From the NCBI RefSeq assembly GCF_030116705.1, contig NZ_JAOTIK010000001.1, forward strand, positions 2,127,001 through 2,191,000: DNA of 64,000 bases, in the 5' to 3' direction. This document shows positions 27,615-36,766 of this stretch, in pieces. The position numbers and the translations under genes were made by a program. How positions within the stretch are numbered: the stretch's first letter is position 1; the number at the start of each line of letters is the position of its first letter. Below the pieces are notes generated by a model. The model searched no databases. It worked only from the letters and a program-made list of their open reading frames with translations, and was not told the origin of the DNA. This DNA is from Streptomyces sp. ML-6 (GTDB taxonomy: Bacteria > Actinomycetota > Actinomycetes > Streptomycetales > Streptomycetaceae).

Positions 27615-28652
27615 GTGACCGTCAGTCTTGAGCAGCTGCGCCGTTGCCATGTCGCCGTCGACCTCGGGGCCGCCCGGACCCGGGTGTACGTCAAGGGGCT
27701 CGGGCTCGTCGTGGACGAGCCGAGCGTGGCCGCGGTGAACACGCGTACCGGCTCGCTCATCGCGGTCGGGGCGCTCGCCGAGCAGATGACGGGCCGCACC
27801 CCCGACTACATCCGGGTGACCCGCCCGGTCTCCGGCGGGACCGTCATCGACATCGAGATGGCCCAGCGCATGCTCCGCCATCTGCTCGGCGAGAAGCTCC
27901 GCCGCCAGTTGCGCCGCAAGCCCTGGCTGCGGGCCGCCGCCTGCACCCCGCACGACAGCGATCCGCTCGCCCAGCGGGCCGCCGTGGAGACCCTGGTCGG
28001 GCTCGGCGCCCGGCGGGTCGAGCTGGTCGACACCCTGATCGCGGCGGCCGTGGGCTGCGGGCTGCCGGTGGAGCAGCCGACCGCGACCATGATCATGGTG
28101 TGCGGGGCGGCGACCACCCAGATCGCGGTGCTCTCGCTCGGTTCGATCGTGAGCGCGGTACGCATCCCGGTCGGCGGCGACGCCATCGACCACGCGGTGA
28201 TCCAGTACCTGCGCCAGCACCACGCCCTGATGCTGCCGAGCCAGTCCGTGCGCCCGCTGCAACTGGCGCTCAGCGGCGGCGGCCTGACCTCGCGGGGGCC
28301 CGCCACGACCGAGATCCACGGCCGGGACGTGGCGACGGGCCTGGCCCGCTCGGTGCGGGTCGAGACGGCGGCCGTGCGCCAGGCCATCCACGCCCCGCTC
28401 ACCGGTGTCCTGGACGGGCTCGGCAAGATCCTCCGCGACTGCCCGCCCGACCTGGTGGCCGACCTCGTGGACTGCGGGATCATGATGGTCGGCGGCAGCG
28501 CCCTGCTGCCCGGCCTCGACCAGATGCTGCGGGACGCGACGGGCATGCAGGTGCACATCGCGGAACGGCCGGACGTCTGCGCGGTACTGGGACTCGGTGC
28601 CATGCTGGACGGCCGGATCGAGCCGATGGTCCTCGACCCGCTCGCCTGCTGA
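27615..28652 (+). CDS. MreB/Mbl-like actin-fold ATPase
   Basis: A 345-residue protein with the bacterial-actin fold. Phosphate 1 region: CHVAVDLGAARTRVYVKG. The connect 1 / phosphate 2 region includes MIMVCGAATTQIAVLSLG. The adenosine loop reads IMMVGGSALLPGLDQML. Compared with canonical MreB it has Ala-Ala for the usual Gly-Thr in the first loop (DLGAARTR), and the second loop (VCGAATTQ) lacks the Gly-Gly pair. It stands alone, outside any mreCD cluster. In Streptomyces MreB and Mbl function in spore-wall assembly; this copy is more diverged and its role is unknown. GTG at 27615 follows GGAGAACC. Confidence 0.8.
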   Translation: MTVSLEQLRRCHVAVDLGAARTRVYVKGLGLVVDEPSVAAVNTRTGSLIAVGALAEQMTGRTPDYIRVTRPVSGGTVIDIEMAQRMLRHLLGEKLRRQLRRKPWLRAAACTPHDSDPLAQRAAVETLVGLGARRVELVDTLIAAAVGCGLPVEQPTATMIMVCGAATTQIAVLSLGSIVSAVRIPVGGDAIDHAVIQYLRQHHALMLPSQSVRPLQLALSGGGLTSRGPATTEIHGRDVATGLARSVRVETAAVRQAIHAPLTGVLDGLGKILRDCPPDLVADLVDCGIMMVGGSALLPGLDQMLRDATGMQVHIAERPDVCAVLGLGAMLDGRIEPMVLDPLAC

Positions 28653-28673
28653 GCACGAAGGGGGGCGCGACGC

Positions 28674-30239
28674 GTGCCCGAGGAGACGGAACCCCCGCCC
28701 GCGACGTCCGGGCTGCCGATGTTCCTGGAGGCGGTGCTCAGCATCGGCACCGACCTCGGGCTGCGGGCCACCCTCCAGCAGATCGTGGACACCACGACCG
28801 CCCTGACCGGGGCCCGGCAGGGCGCGCTCGGCGTGCTCGACCAGGAGCGCGGCACCATCGGCGAGTTGTTCACCTCGGGTCTCGACGAGGCCGAGCGGCG
28901 GCGCATCGGCGACTTCCCGGACGGACACTCGGGGATGCTCGGCACCCTCGTCGGCGCGCCGGAGCCGGTGCGCTCCGACGGCCTGGGCGCCGACCCTCGT
29001 GCCTGCGGGGTGCCGCCGGGCCATCCGCCGGCGCGGTCCTTCCTCGGGGCGCCGATCCGGGTGCACGATCAGGTCTTCGGCAACCTCTACCTCACCAACA
29101 AGCGCGTCGGCCTCTTCACCGACGCGGACGCGGCGGTGCTGAAGGCGCTGGCCTCGCAGGCCGGGATCGCGATCGCCAACGCCCGGCTGTACGAGGCGGC
29201 CCGGCAGCGGGAGCGCTGGATCGAGGGGGCCGCCGCCGTCACCACCGCGCTGCTGAGCGGCGGGCACCCGGCCGACGCGCTGACGACCGTCGCCGAGGGC
29301 GCCCGGGTGCTGGCCGACGCGTCCGCCGGGGTCATCCTCCAGCCGAACGCGGAGGGCGGCATGGAGATCGTCACCGCGTCCACGCTCGACGACCCGGCCG
29401 GCCTCGTCGGTACGACCATCGCGCCCGGCTCCGACGTGCTGGTCCAACTACTGGGCGGGGAACCGGTGTTCATCGAGGACTCGGCCACCGATCCCCGGAT
29501 GACGACGCATGTGCGGTCGCGGTTCGGTCCCAGCATGATGCTGCCGCTGCGCAGCGGCGGCCGGCTGATCGGCACCCTCGCCCTGCCCCGGCGGCGCGGC
29601 GCCCGCCCGTACACGGGCACGGAGCGGTTGCTGGCCTCGCAGTTCGCCTCGCAGGCCGCGCTCGCGCTGGTGCTGGCGGCCGCCCAGCACGACCGGGAGC
29701 AGCTGGCGGTGTACGAGGACCGGGACCGGATCGCCCGCGATCTGCACGACCTCGTGGTGCAGCGGCTGTTCGCGACCGAGATGATGCTGGAGTCGACCCG
29801 CCGCAGGGCCGTCGCCCCGGAGACGGGCGAGCTGCTCGACAGGGCGGTCGACGAGCTGGACTCCACCATCCAGGAGGTGCGGACGACGATCTTCGCCCTC
29901 CAGCAGCCGCCCGCCGAGGCGCCCGCCACCTTTCGCGGCCGGGTGCTGCGGGAGACCGGGGGCGCCGCCGTCGTATTGGGCTTCCAGCCGTCGGTGCACT
30001 TCACCGGGGCGGTCGACGCCCTGGTCCGGGATCCCGTGGCCGGCCGGCTGCTCACCGCGCTGCGGGGCTCCCTCGCCGCCGCGCACCGGCGGGCCGGGGT
30101 GTCGGCGATCGAGGTGGAGGTGGACGCGACGGCCGCCCTCCCGGACGGGCGGACCGCGGTCCGGCTGACGGTCGCCGACGACGGCCGCGAGGAGGACGGC
30201 TCGCGCCCGGCGACCTTCACCTGGCAGGAACCGCTCTGA
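28674..30239 (+). CDS. GAF-domain histidine kinase-like protein with degenerate ATPase
   Basis: A 521-residue DevS-like sensor. The first GAF domain (about residues 25-180) contains RSFLGAPIRVHDQVFGNLYL; a second GAF domain follows (about 190-345). The HisKA_3 helix has ARDLHDLVVQRLF with His358. The C-terminal domain should be a GHKL ATPase, but the N-box position reads LLTALRGSLAAAHRR and lacks the essential Asn; only a D-box-like VADDGREEDG remains and the glycine-rich lid (GGHGLRNM type) is absent. Autokinase activity is therefore doubtful, and it may act as a pseudokinase or be phosphorylated in trans. It follows the MreB-like gene by 21 bases. No response regulator is adjacent. Confidence 0.82.
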   Translation: MPEETEPPPATSGLPMFLEAVLSIGTDLGLRATLQQIVDTTTALTGARQGALGVLDQERGTIGELFTSGLDEAERRRIGDFPDGHSGMLGTLVGAPEPVRSDGLGADPRACGVPPGHPPARSFLGAPIRVHDQVFGNLYLTNKRVGLFTDADAAVLKALASQAGIAIANARLYEAARQRERWIEGAAAVTTALLSGGHPADALTTVAEGARVLADASAGVILQPNAEGGMEIVTASTLDDPAGLVGTTIAPGSDVLVQLLGGEPVFIEDSATDPRMTTHVRSRFGPSMMLPLRSGGRLIGTLALPRRRGARPYTGTERLLASQFASQAALALVLAAAQHDREQLAVYEDRDRIARDLHDLVVQRLFATEMMLESTRRRAVAPETGELLDRAVDELDSTIQEVRTTIFALQQPPAEAPATFRGRVLRETGGAAVVLGFQPSVHFTGAVDALVRDPVAGRLLTALRGSLAAAHRRAGVSAIEVEVDATAALPDGRTAVRLTVADDGREEDGSRPATFTWQEPL

Positions 30240-30395
30240 AACCCGGCGGGCGCCGCCCCGGAGAACGCCGGTGGGCACCGCCCCGGAGAACCCGGGGGCT
30301 CGGCGGCCCGGAGAACCCGGGGGTCCGGCGGCCCGGTGGGCACCGCCCCCGGAACCCGGCGGCCCGGTGGGCACCGCCCGTCTCCTCGTCGCCCG
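30240..30395 (+). repeat. GC-rich short-repeat tract
   Basis: A patchwork of repeated pieces: CCCGGAGAACCCGGGGG twice, GGCGGCCCGGTGGGCACCGC twice and related GGTGGGCACCGCC copies. It lies between two convergent genes and carries no gene. It may fold into several hairpins and act as a terminator for both. Confidence 0.7.
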
Positions 30396-30400
30396 GGTCC

Positions 30401-30832
30401 TCACCTCGCGGGCGCCGCCCTGAGCGCGACCCGGGTGTTGGAGTGCGCGACTCCGGCCTCCCGCTTGAGTCTGCGCAGCAGCCCGTCAAGGGCCGCGGTG
30501 TCGGCGACGGTGGCCCGTACCAGGTAGTCGTGGCCGCCGGTGACATGGACCACCTCGGTGATGCCGGGCAGGGCGAGCACCGCCCGCTCGAACGTCTCGT
30601 TCGTCGTGTCGATCCGCAGGGTCACGTCGATGAAGACGACGAGACCGGTGCGGGTGTCGGCGGCCGGGTCGATGATCACGGTGAAGCCCCGGATGACGCC
30701 GTCCCGGCGCAACCGCCGCACCCGGTCGGCCGCGGCGTTGGCGCTGAGCCCGACCCGCACGCCCAGGTCGCGGTACGAGATCCGGGCGTCCTCCTGGAGG
30801 ATGCCGAGGATCTCCCTGTCCAGCCGGTCCAT
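30401..30832 (-). CDS. Lrp/AsnC family regulator
   Basis: A 143-residue feast/famine regulator. The helix-turn-helix is at the N terminus (DREILGILQEDARISYRDL and VGLSANAAADRVRRL). The RAM ligand-binding domain follows, with GFTVIIDPAA and HVTGGHDYLV. Such proteins bind an amino acid and control a neighbouring divergent gene. Here the divergent neighbour is the MFS transporter. Confidence 0.9.
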   Translation of the reverse strand: MDRLDREILGILQEDARISYRDLGVRVGLSANAAADRVRRLRRDGVIRGFTVIIDPAADTRTGLVVFIDVTLRIDTTNETFERAVLALPGITEVVHVTGGHDYLVRATVADTAALDGLLRRLKREAGVAHSNTRVALRAAPAR

Positions 30833-30978
30833 ACTGCGATTGTCTCAGCTTTGTCCGATTCGCGACGGTGCGCGGCGTGGCCGGGGCGCCCGCCGGCCGG
30901 GGGTCCGTCCCCGGCAGCGTTGCCCCGCATGGCGCATTCCGGCGGGCCCGCGACCGCCGTACGCCCTTGACTGAGGGG

Positions 30979-32187
30979 GTGGATACCGCCGTCAAGCAGG
31001 CTTCCGCCCCGGTCGACGCACCGTCCGCGGCCGCCTACCGCAACCTCGTGATGGCCACGATCGGGTTCGGGCTGACCTTCTGGGCCTGGAACCTGATCGC
31101 TCCGCTGGCCGGGGACTTCAAGGAGCGGCTCGGCCTGTCCTCGTTCGAGCAGTCGCTGCTGGTCGCGGTGCCGGTGCTGGTCGGTTCGGTGGGGCGGGTG
31201 CCGGTCGGCGCGCTCACCGACAAGTACGGCGCCCGGCTGATGTTCCCGCTGGTCTCGGCGCTCACCGTCGTGCCCGTGCTGCTGCTGATCCCGGCGAGGG
31301 AGTCGTACGGCGCGATGCTCGCGGTGGGCTTCCTGCTGGGCCTGGGCGGCACCACGTTCGCGATCGGCATCCCGCTGGTCAACTCGTGGTTCCCCCCGGC
31401 CAAGCGGGGTCTCGCGCTCGGGGTGTTCGGGATGGGCATGGGCGGGGTGGCCCTGTCCGGGTACTTCACCCCGCGGATCGCCGAGCGCGGCGACAACCTG
31501 CCGTTCCTGGTGGTCGCGGCGGCGCTCGTGGTCTACGCGGCGCTGGCCGCGGTGCTGATCGGCGACCGGCCCGACCGGGTGGTGCCGAAGGAGTCCCTCG
31601 GCCGCCGGCTGGCCGGCGCGGGACGGCTGCGGGTCACCTGGGAGCTGTCCGCGCTGTACGCGATCGGCTTCGGCGGAATCGTCGCGTTCGGCGTCTACCT
31701 CCCCACGTACCTGAAGACCTGGTACGACCTGTCGCCCACCGACGCCGGCACGAAGGCCGCCGGGTTCGCCCTGGTCACGGTCATTTTCCGGCCGATCGGC
31801 GGCTGGCTGTCGGACCGCGTCCACCCGGCCCTGGTCACGGCGGCGGCGCTCGGCCTGGCCGCCCTGATGGCGATCGTCCAGGCGTTCGACCCGCCGCTGG
31901 CCCCGGGCGGCACGATCGCGCTGCTCTGCATGGCGGCGGGCCTGGGCACGTCGAGCGGCAGCATCTTCGCCCTGGTCTCCCAGGTGACGCCGCAGGCCCA
32001 GGTGGGCAGCGTGACCGGGATCGTCGGGGCGACGGGCGGCCTGGGCGGTTTCGTGCCGCCGCTGGTGATGGGGGCGATCTACAGCGCGAAGGACTCGTAC
32101 TCGATCGGCTTCATGCTGCTGTCGGACCTGGCGCTCGCGGGATGCGTGTACGCGTACGGCCGGATGCGGACCGTCCGGCGGGAGTGA
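30979..32187 (+). CDS. MFS transporter, nitrate/nitrite (NarK) type
   Basis: A 402-residue carrier with about 12 membrane segments. It has the NarK-like N-terminal pattern (GFGLTFWAWNLIAPL) and MFS motif A-like sequence VPVGALTDKYGARLM. The Gly-rich segments FLLGLGGTTFAIGI and GATGGLGGFVPP resemble the nitrate signature region. GTG at 30979 lies close behind GAGGGGG. The frame is open back to 30868, but that part lacks homology. The divergent Lrp gene may regulate it. The nitrate assignment is by overall resemblance; other small anions are possible. Confidence 0.8.
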   Translation: MDTAVKQASAPVDAPSAAAYRNLVMATIGFGLTFWAWNLIAPLAGDFKERLGLSSFEQSLLVAVPVLVGSVGRVPVGALTDKYGARLMFPLVSALTVVPVLLLIPARESYGAMLAVGFLLGLGGTTFAIGIPLVNSWFPPAKRGLALGVFGMGMGGVALSGYFTPRIAERGDNLPFLVVAAALVVYAALAAVLIGDRPDRVVPKESLGRRLAGAGRLRVTWELSALYAIGFGGIVAFGVYLPTYLKTWYDLSPTDAGTKAAGFALVTVIFRPIGGWLSDRVHPALVTAAALGLAALMAIVQAFDPPLAPGGTIALLCMAAGLGTSSGSIFALVSQVTPQAQVGSVTGIVGATGGLGGFVPPLVMGAIYSAKDSYSIGFMLLSDLALAGCVYAYGRMRTVRRE

Positions 32188-32409
32188 GGCCGCCGGACGG
32201 TCGTGGACCGTTCTTCCGGGAACGCCGAGCAGGCCCGCCCGCCCCAGGCGCCCGCGCACGCGCCCTCGCGACGATGCCGCGGCCCGGGACGGCCGTGGAC
32301 CGTTCCGCGCGCCTGTGCGCCCGCGCACGCGCTCCGGCCGGGACGTGTGCGCGGTGTCACGGAACGTACGGCGGGTGGTGGGGCCCGCCACCTCGCTAGG
32401 GTGCGGTGG

Positions 32410-33858
32410 GTGACTCCTCTTCTGTCTGTGCCGTCCGACGGTTCGACCCGGGAAGCCGTCCGATTCGGCGAACACGCCATGACCTACGACCAGTTGGCCG
32501 CCGCTTCCACCGCGCTCGCCGGGCGTCTCGCGGATGCCGGACGGGTCGCCGTATGGGCCACGCCCACCCCCGCGACGGTGGTCGCCGTGGTGGCCGCGCT
32601 GCGGGCCGGGGTGCCCGCGGTGCCGCTGAACCCGAAGACGGGCACCCGCGAACTCGCCCACATCGTGGCCGACAGCGCCCCGGCCGTGGTGCTGGCCGGG
32701 GCGGGCGACGCGCTCCCGCCGGTGCTCGACGCGCTGGACCGCATCGACGTCGACACGGCCGGGGAGGGCCCGTTCGCCGAGTTCCCCGAGCCCTCCCCCG
32801 AGTCCCCCGCGCTGATCGTCTACACCTCCGGCACCACGGGCCCGCCCAAGGGCGCGGTGCTGCCGCGCCGCGCGATCGCCGCGTCGCTCGACGCGCTGGA
32901 GGACGCCTGGCGGTGGACCGGGGACGACGTGCTGGTCCACGCCCTGCCGCTGTTCCACGTGCACGGCCTGATCCTGGGCGTGCTCGGGCCGCTGCGCCGG
33001 GGCGGCTCGGTGCGGCACCTGGGCCGGTTCAGCACCGAGGGGGTGGCCCGGGAGCTGTCGTCCGGCGGCACCATGCTCTTCGGCGTGCCGACGATGTACC
33101 ACCGGCTCGCCGAGGCCCTCGACGGCGCGGCGCCGGACGCGGCCGGGCTGGCGAAGGCGCTGGCCGGGGCCCGGCTGCTGGTGTCCGGCTCGGCCGCGCT
33201 GCCGGTCCACGACCACGAGCGGATCGCGGCGGCGACGGGCCGCCGGGTCATCGAGCGGTACGGCATGACGGAGACCCTGATGAACACCGGCGTACGGGCC
33301 GACGGCGAGCCGCGCCCCGGCACGGTCGGCGCGCCCCTGCGCGGCGTCGAACTCCGTCTGGTCGAGGAGGACGGCACCGTCCTCACCGACCCCGGCGCCA
33401 TCGGCGAGATCCAGGTGCGCGGCCCGAACCTCTTCCTCGGCTACCTGAACCGCCCCGACGCCACGGCCGCCGCGCTCACTGCGGACGGCTGGTTCCGCAC
33501 CGGCGACATGGCCACCCGCGACCCCGACGGCTATGTGCGGATCGTCGGCCGCAAGGCCACCGACCTGATCAAGAGCGGCGGCTACAAGATCGGCGCCGGC
33601 GAGATCGAGAACGCGCTGCTGGACCACCCGCAGGTCCGCGAGGCCGCCGTCACCGGCGAGCCGGACCCGGACCTCGGCGAGCGGATCGTCGCCTGGGTGG
33701 TGCCGGCCGACCCGGCCGCTCCCCCGTCCGGCGAGGAGCTGGCCGACCACGTGGCCGCCCAGCTGTCCCCGCACAAGCGACCCCGCACGGTCCGCTACCT
33801 GGACGCGCTGCCCCGCAACGACCTCGGCAAGATCATGAAGAGGTCGCTCCGTGCCTGA
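32410..33858 (+). CDS. matB: Malonyl-CoA synthetase
   Basis: A 482-residue ANL-family enzyme making malonyl-CoA from malonate, ATP and CoA. The AMP-binding motif is VYTSGTTGPPKGAV; the acyl-pocket/adenylation segment is VIERYGMTETLMNT; the catalytic Lys lies in LPRNDLGKIMKRSL and the hinge region reads GRKATDLIKSGGYKIG. The sequence matches what I recall of S. coelicolor MatB almost throughout, including HALPLFHVHGLILGVLG. GTG at 32410 is the preferred start (GTG at 32401 is an alternative). The stop overlaps the downstream carboxyltransferase start by 8 bases, so both are made together and feed malonyl-CoA metabolism. Confidence 0.93.
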   Translation: MTPLLSVPSDGSTREAVRFGEHAMTYDQLAAASTALAGRLADAGRVAVWATPTPATVVAVVAALRAGVPAVPLNPKTGTRELAHIVADSAPAVVLAGAGDALPPVLDALDRIDVDTAGEGPFAEFPEPSPESPALIVYTSGTTGPPKGAVLPRRAIAASLDALEDAWRWTGDDVLVHALPLFHVHGLILGVLGPLRRGGSVRHLGRFSTEGVARELSSGGTMLFGVPTMYHRLAEALDGAAPDAAGLAKALAGARLLVSGSAALPVHDHERIAAATGRRVIERYGMTETLMNTGVRADGEPRPGTVGAPLRGVELRLVEEDGTVLTDPGAIGEIQVRGPNLFLGYLNRPDATAAALTADGWFRTGDMATRDPDGYVRIVGRKATDLIKSGGYKIGAGEIENALLDHPQVREAAVTGEPDPDLGERIVAWVVPADPAAPPSGEELADHVAAQLSPHKRPRTVRYLDALPRNDLGKIMKRSLRA

Positions 33859-35239
33859 GCGGCTGACGGCGAGGGCGGCGATCGCGGCGATCGCCACGGA
33901 GTTCGAGGAACTCACCGGCGACGGCGTCGACCGCACCGGGGACGGGCCGCTGTGCTGGGACGGGTACGCGGACTCCCGGGCCCGCGCCGTCGCCCGTACC
34001 GGGGAGGCGGAGTCCGTCGTGCACGGCCTCGCCGCCGTCGGCGGGCAGCGCTGCGTCCTGGTCTCGTTCGAGTTCGGCTTCCTGGGCGGCTCGCTGGGGC
34101 AGCGCACCGGGGACCGGCTGGTGGCCGCGTACGAGGCCGCCCGGACCCGGTCGCTGCCGCTCGTCTCGCTCATCGCGACGGGCGGCAGCCGGATGCAGGA
34201 GGGCATGGTCGCGCTGACCCAGCTCCAGCGGGTGGCCGGGGCCTCGGCGCGGCTGCGGGCGGCGGGCCCCGCGCAGCTCGCGGTCCTGCGCGACCCGACG
34301 ACCGGCGGCGGCTGGGCCACGCTGGGCGCGGGCGCCGACGTGATCCTGGCGCTGCCGGGCGCCCAGGTCGGGTTCGCCGGTTCCCGGGTGCGGCCCGCCG
34401 ACGCGGACCCCCACGCGTACACCGCGGAGGGGCAGCTGGCCGCGGGCCAGATCGACGCGGTCGTCCCGCCCGGGGAGCTGCCGGGGACGGTGGCCGGCTG
34501 GCTGCGGGCGCTCGCCCCGCAGTCCGCGCCCCGGCCCGCCCCGGTGCCGGAGGCCCTGTCCGCCGCCGGTCTCCCGGCGACCGGCTGGGACGCGGTCCGG
34601 CAGGCGCGTGCCGCGTCCCGGCCGCGCGCCGAGACGTATCTGGACGCGTACTTCGAGCACCGGCTCCCGTTGCGCGGCGACCGCTGCGGGGGCACGGACC
34701 CGGGGCTGCTGTGCGGTTTCGGGCGGCGCGAGGGCCGCTCGGTGGCGTACGTCGCCCAGTGCGGCACCGCGACCCGCCCGGCCGGTTACCGCACGGCGGC
34801 CCGGGTGATCCGGCTGGCGGACCGGCTCGGCGTGCCCGTGCTCACCCTGATCGACACCCCGGGCGCGGCGAACGACGCGGCGGCGGAGCGGGCCGGGGCG
34901 GGCGCCGCCATCGCCGACGCCTTCGCGGCCGTGGCCGGGGCCCGGGTGCCCGTCACCACCCTGGTGATCGGCGAGGGCGGTTCGGGCGGCGCGCTGGCGC
35001 TGGCGGCCCCGGGGAACACCCACGTCACCCGGGACAGCTACTTCTCGGTCATCGCCCCGGAACTGGCGGCGGCGATCCTGAAGCGCCCGCCGGAGGAGGT
35101 GCGGGCCACGGCGGACCAGCTGCGGCTGCGCCCCCAGGACCTGGTGGAACTGGGCTTCGCCCGCTCGGTGGCGGCACCGGCGCAGGAGGGGGCCGGGGAG
35201 GGGACCGGGGACGGAAGCGGGGACGCGCCGCGGGGGTGA
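33851..35239 (+). CDS. Acyl-CoA carboxyltransferase-like protein with both CT halves
   Basis: A 462-residue protein carrying two crotonase-fold carboxyltransferase halves in tandem. The N half (about 20-230) is AccD/beta-like with SFEFGFLGGSLGQRTGDRL and LIATGGSRMQEG; the C half (about 270-450) is AccA/alpha-like with LTLIDTPGAANDAAAERAG and VIGEGGSGGALAL. There is no zinc finger. It is translationally coupled to matB. The pair recurs in Streptomyces. It probably transfers carboxyl groups to or from acyl-CoA; decarboxylation of malonyl-CoA is an alternative, given its matB partner. The biotin carboxylase and carrier subunits are not nearby. Confidence 0.82.
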   Translation: MPERLTARAAIAAIATEFEELTGDGVDRTGDGPLCWDGYADSRARAVARTGEAESVVHGLAAVGGQRCVLVSFEFGFLGGSLGQRTGDRLVAAYEAARTRSLPLVSLIATGGSRMQEGMVALTQLQRVAGASARLRAAGPAQLAVLRDPTTGGGWATLGAGADVILALPGAQVGFAGSRVRPADADPHAYTAEGQLAAGQIDAVVPPGELPGTVAGWLRALAPQSAPRPAPVPEALSAAGLPATGWDAVRQARAASRPRAETYLDAYFEHRLPLRGDRCGGTDPGLLCGFGRREGRSVAYVAQCGTATRPAGYRTAARVIRLADRLGVPVLTLIDTPGAANDAAAERAGAGAAIADAFAAVAGARVPVTTLVIGEGGSGGALALAAPGNTHVTRDSYFSVIAPELAAAILKRPPEEVRATADQLRLRPQDLVELGFARSVAAPAQEGAGEGTGDGSGDAPRG

Positions 35240-35337
35240 GTCACGGGCGGGGCGCCACAGCTCCGAGCTGAGCGCCACGGCCTCCGAGCAGGGGCCACAG
35301 GGCCCGATCAAGGCCTTTCCCCCGCCCGGCAGCGGTG

Positions 35338-36603
35338 TCATGGCTGCGGGTTCTGCGCGTCGTACCGTGCGAACCCGCGCCACCGCAGCCCCAGCAGGGT
35401 CACGGCGACGACACAGGCGATCCCGCCCCCGGTCACCGCCAGGCCGGGCGAGGCCAGGTCGGCGACCGATCCGGCCAGGAAGTCGCCGAGCCTGGGCCCG
35501 CCCGCCACGACGACGATGAACACGCCCTGGAGCCGTCCCCGCATCTCGTCCGGCACGGCGGTCTGGAGCATGGTGTTGCGGAAGACCATCGATATGTTGT
35601 CCGCGCATCCGGCGAGCGCCAGGAAGATCAGCCCGAGCCAGAGCTGGCGGGTCAGCCCGAAGACCGCGACGGCCGCGCCCCAGCCGGCCACGGCCAGCAG
35701 CACCGCGAGGCCGTGGCGCCGGACGCGGCCCAGCCATCCGGAGAACACCCCGCCGAGCAGCGCGCCCAGTGCGGGGGCGGCGACCAGCAGCCCGGTGGTC
35801 TTCGCGTCGCCCCCGTACCAGAGGACGGCGACGACGGGGAACAGCGCCCGGGGGTGGGCCAGCACCATGGCGCACAGGTCGGTGAAGAAGGTCATCCGCA
35901 GATTGGGCCTGGCCCCCAGGAAGCGCAGCCCGTCCGCGACGGACGCCCGCTTGTGCCCCGAGCCCTCCTCGCGCTGCGGCAGCATCGCGGGCAGCCGCCA
36001 CATCGCGTACAGCGAGGCGGTGAAGGTGATGACGTCGACGGTGTACGCGGCCCGGTAGCCCCACCAGCCGACGACGAGTCCGCCGAGCATCGGCCCGGCC
36101 AGCATGCCGGTGGTGCTGGTCATGGAGTTGAGGGCGTTCGCCGCGGGCAGCTGCTCGGCCGGCAGCAGCCGGGCGATCATCGAGCTGCGGGCCGGTGCGT
36201 TGACGGCGAAGCAGGCCGCCTGGAGGGCCACGACCGCGTACAGCAGCCCCACCTGTTCCACCCCGGCGACGGCGGCGGCGAGCAGGACGACGGAGAGCCC
36301 GAACGATCCCGCCGCGCTGACCAGCCCCAGCTTGCGCCGGTCGAGGGTGTCCGCTACGGCACCGCCGTACAGTCCGAAGACGACGAGCGGCAGGAACGAG
36401 CAGAAGCCGATGAGTCCGACCGAGAAGGCCGATCCGGTGATGTCGTAGACCTGGAGCGACACGGCGAGCGAGGTCATCCCCTGCCCGATCCAGGAGACCG
36501 TGTTCCCGAACCAGAGCCGCCGGTAGTCGGGAGAGGTCCTCAGCGGTGTCAGGTCGGCGAATATGCGGGTGCGGCGGGCGGGTCCTTCGGTCGTTTCGGT
36601 CAC
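35338..36603 (-). CDS. MFS exporter (EntS-like)
   Basis: A 421-residue major facilitator with about 12 membrane segments. The GLYGGAVADTLDRRKL motif between segments 2 and 3 and the FAVNAPARSSMIARLLP segment place it with the EntS/TetV-like drug and siderophore exporters. ATG at 36603 starts MTETTEGPAR. It follows the ABC exporter gene on the same strand after about 160 bp of GC-rich sequence. The substrate is not known. Confidence 0.85.
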   Translation of the reverse strand: MTETTEGPARRTRIFADLTPLRTSPDYRRLWFGNTVSWIGQGMTSLAVSLQVYDITGSAFSVGLIGFCSFLPLVVFGLYGGAVADTLDRRKLGLVSAAGSFGLSVVLLAAAVAGVEQVGLLYAVVALQAACFAVNAPARSSMIARLLPAEQLPAANALNSMTSTTGMLAGPMLGGLVVGWWGYRAAYTVDVITFTASLYAMWRLPAMLPQREEGSGHKRASVADGLRFLGARPNLRMTFFTDLCAMVLAHPRALFPVVAVLWYGGDAKTTGLLVAAPALGALLGGVFSGWLGRVRRHGLAVLLAVAGWGAAVAVFGLTRQLWLGLIFLALAGCADNISMVFRNTMLQTAVPDEMRGRLQGVFIVVVAGGPRLGDFLAGSVADLASPGLAVTGGGIACVVAVTLLGLRWRGFARYDAQNPQP

Positions 36604-36766
36604 AGCGGATGGTAACGGGCGGTGTTCCGGCCGCCGCCGGGCGCGGCCCGTTTCCGGCCGGGCGCGCCCGCCGTGGGGTTCCGGCCGGCGCGGGGGCGGC
36701 GGGAAGCGCGGGGCCCACCCGGCCCGTCACCGTCCTGCGGCGGGCGGCCCGTTCGGGGCGCGGTGC

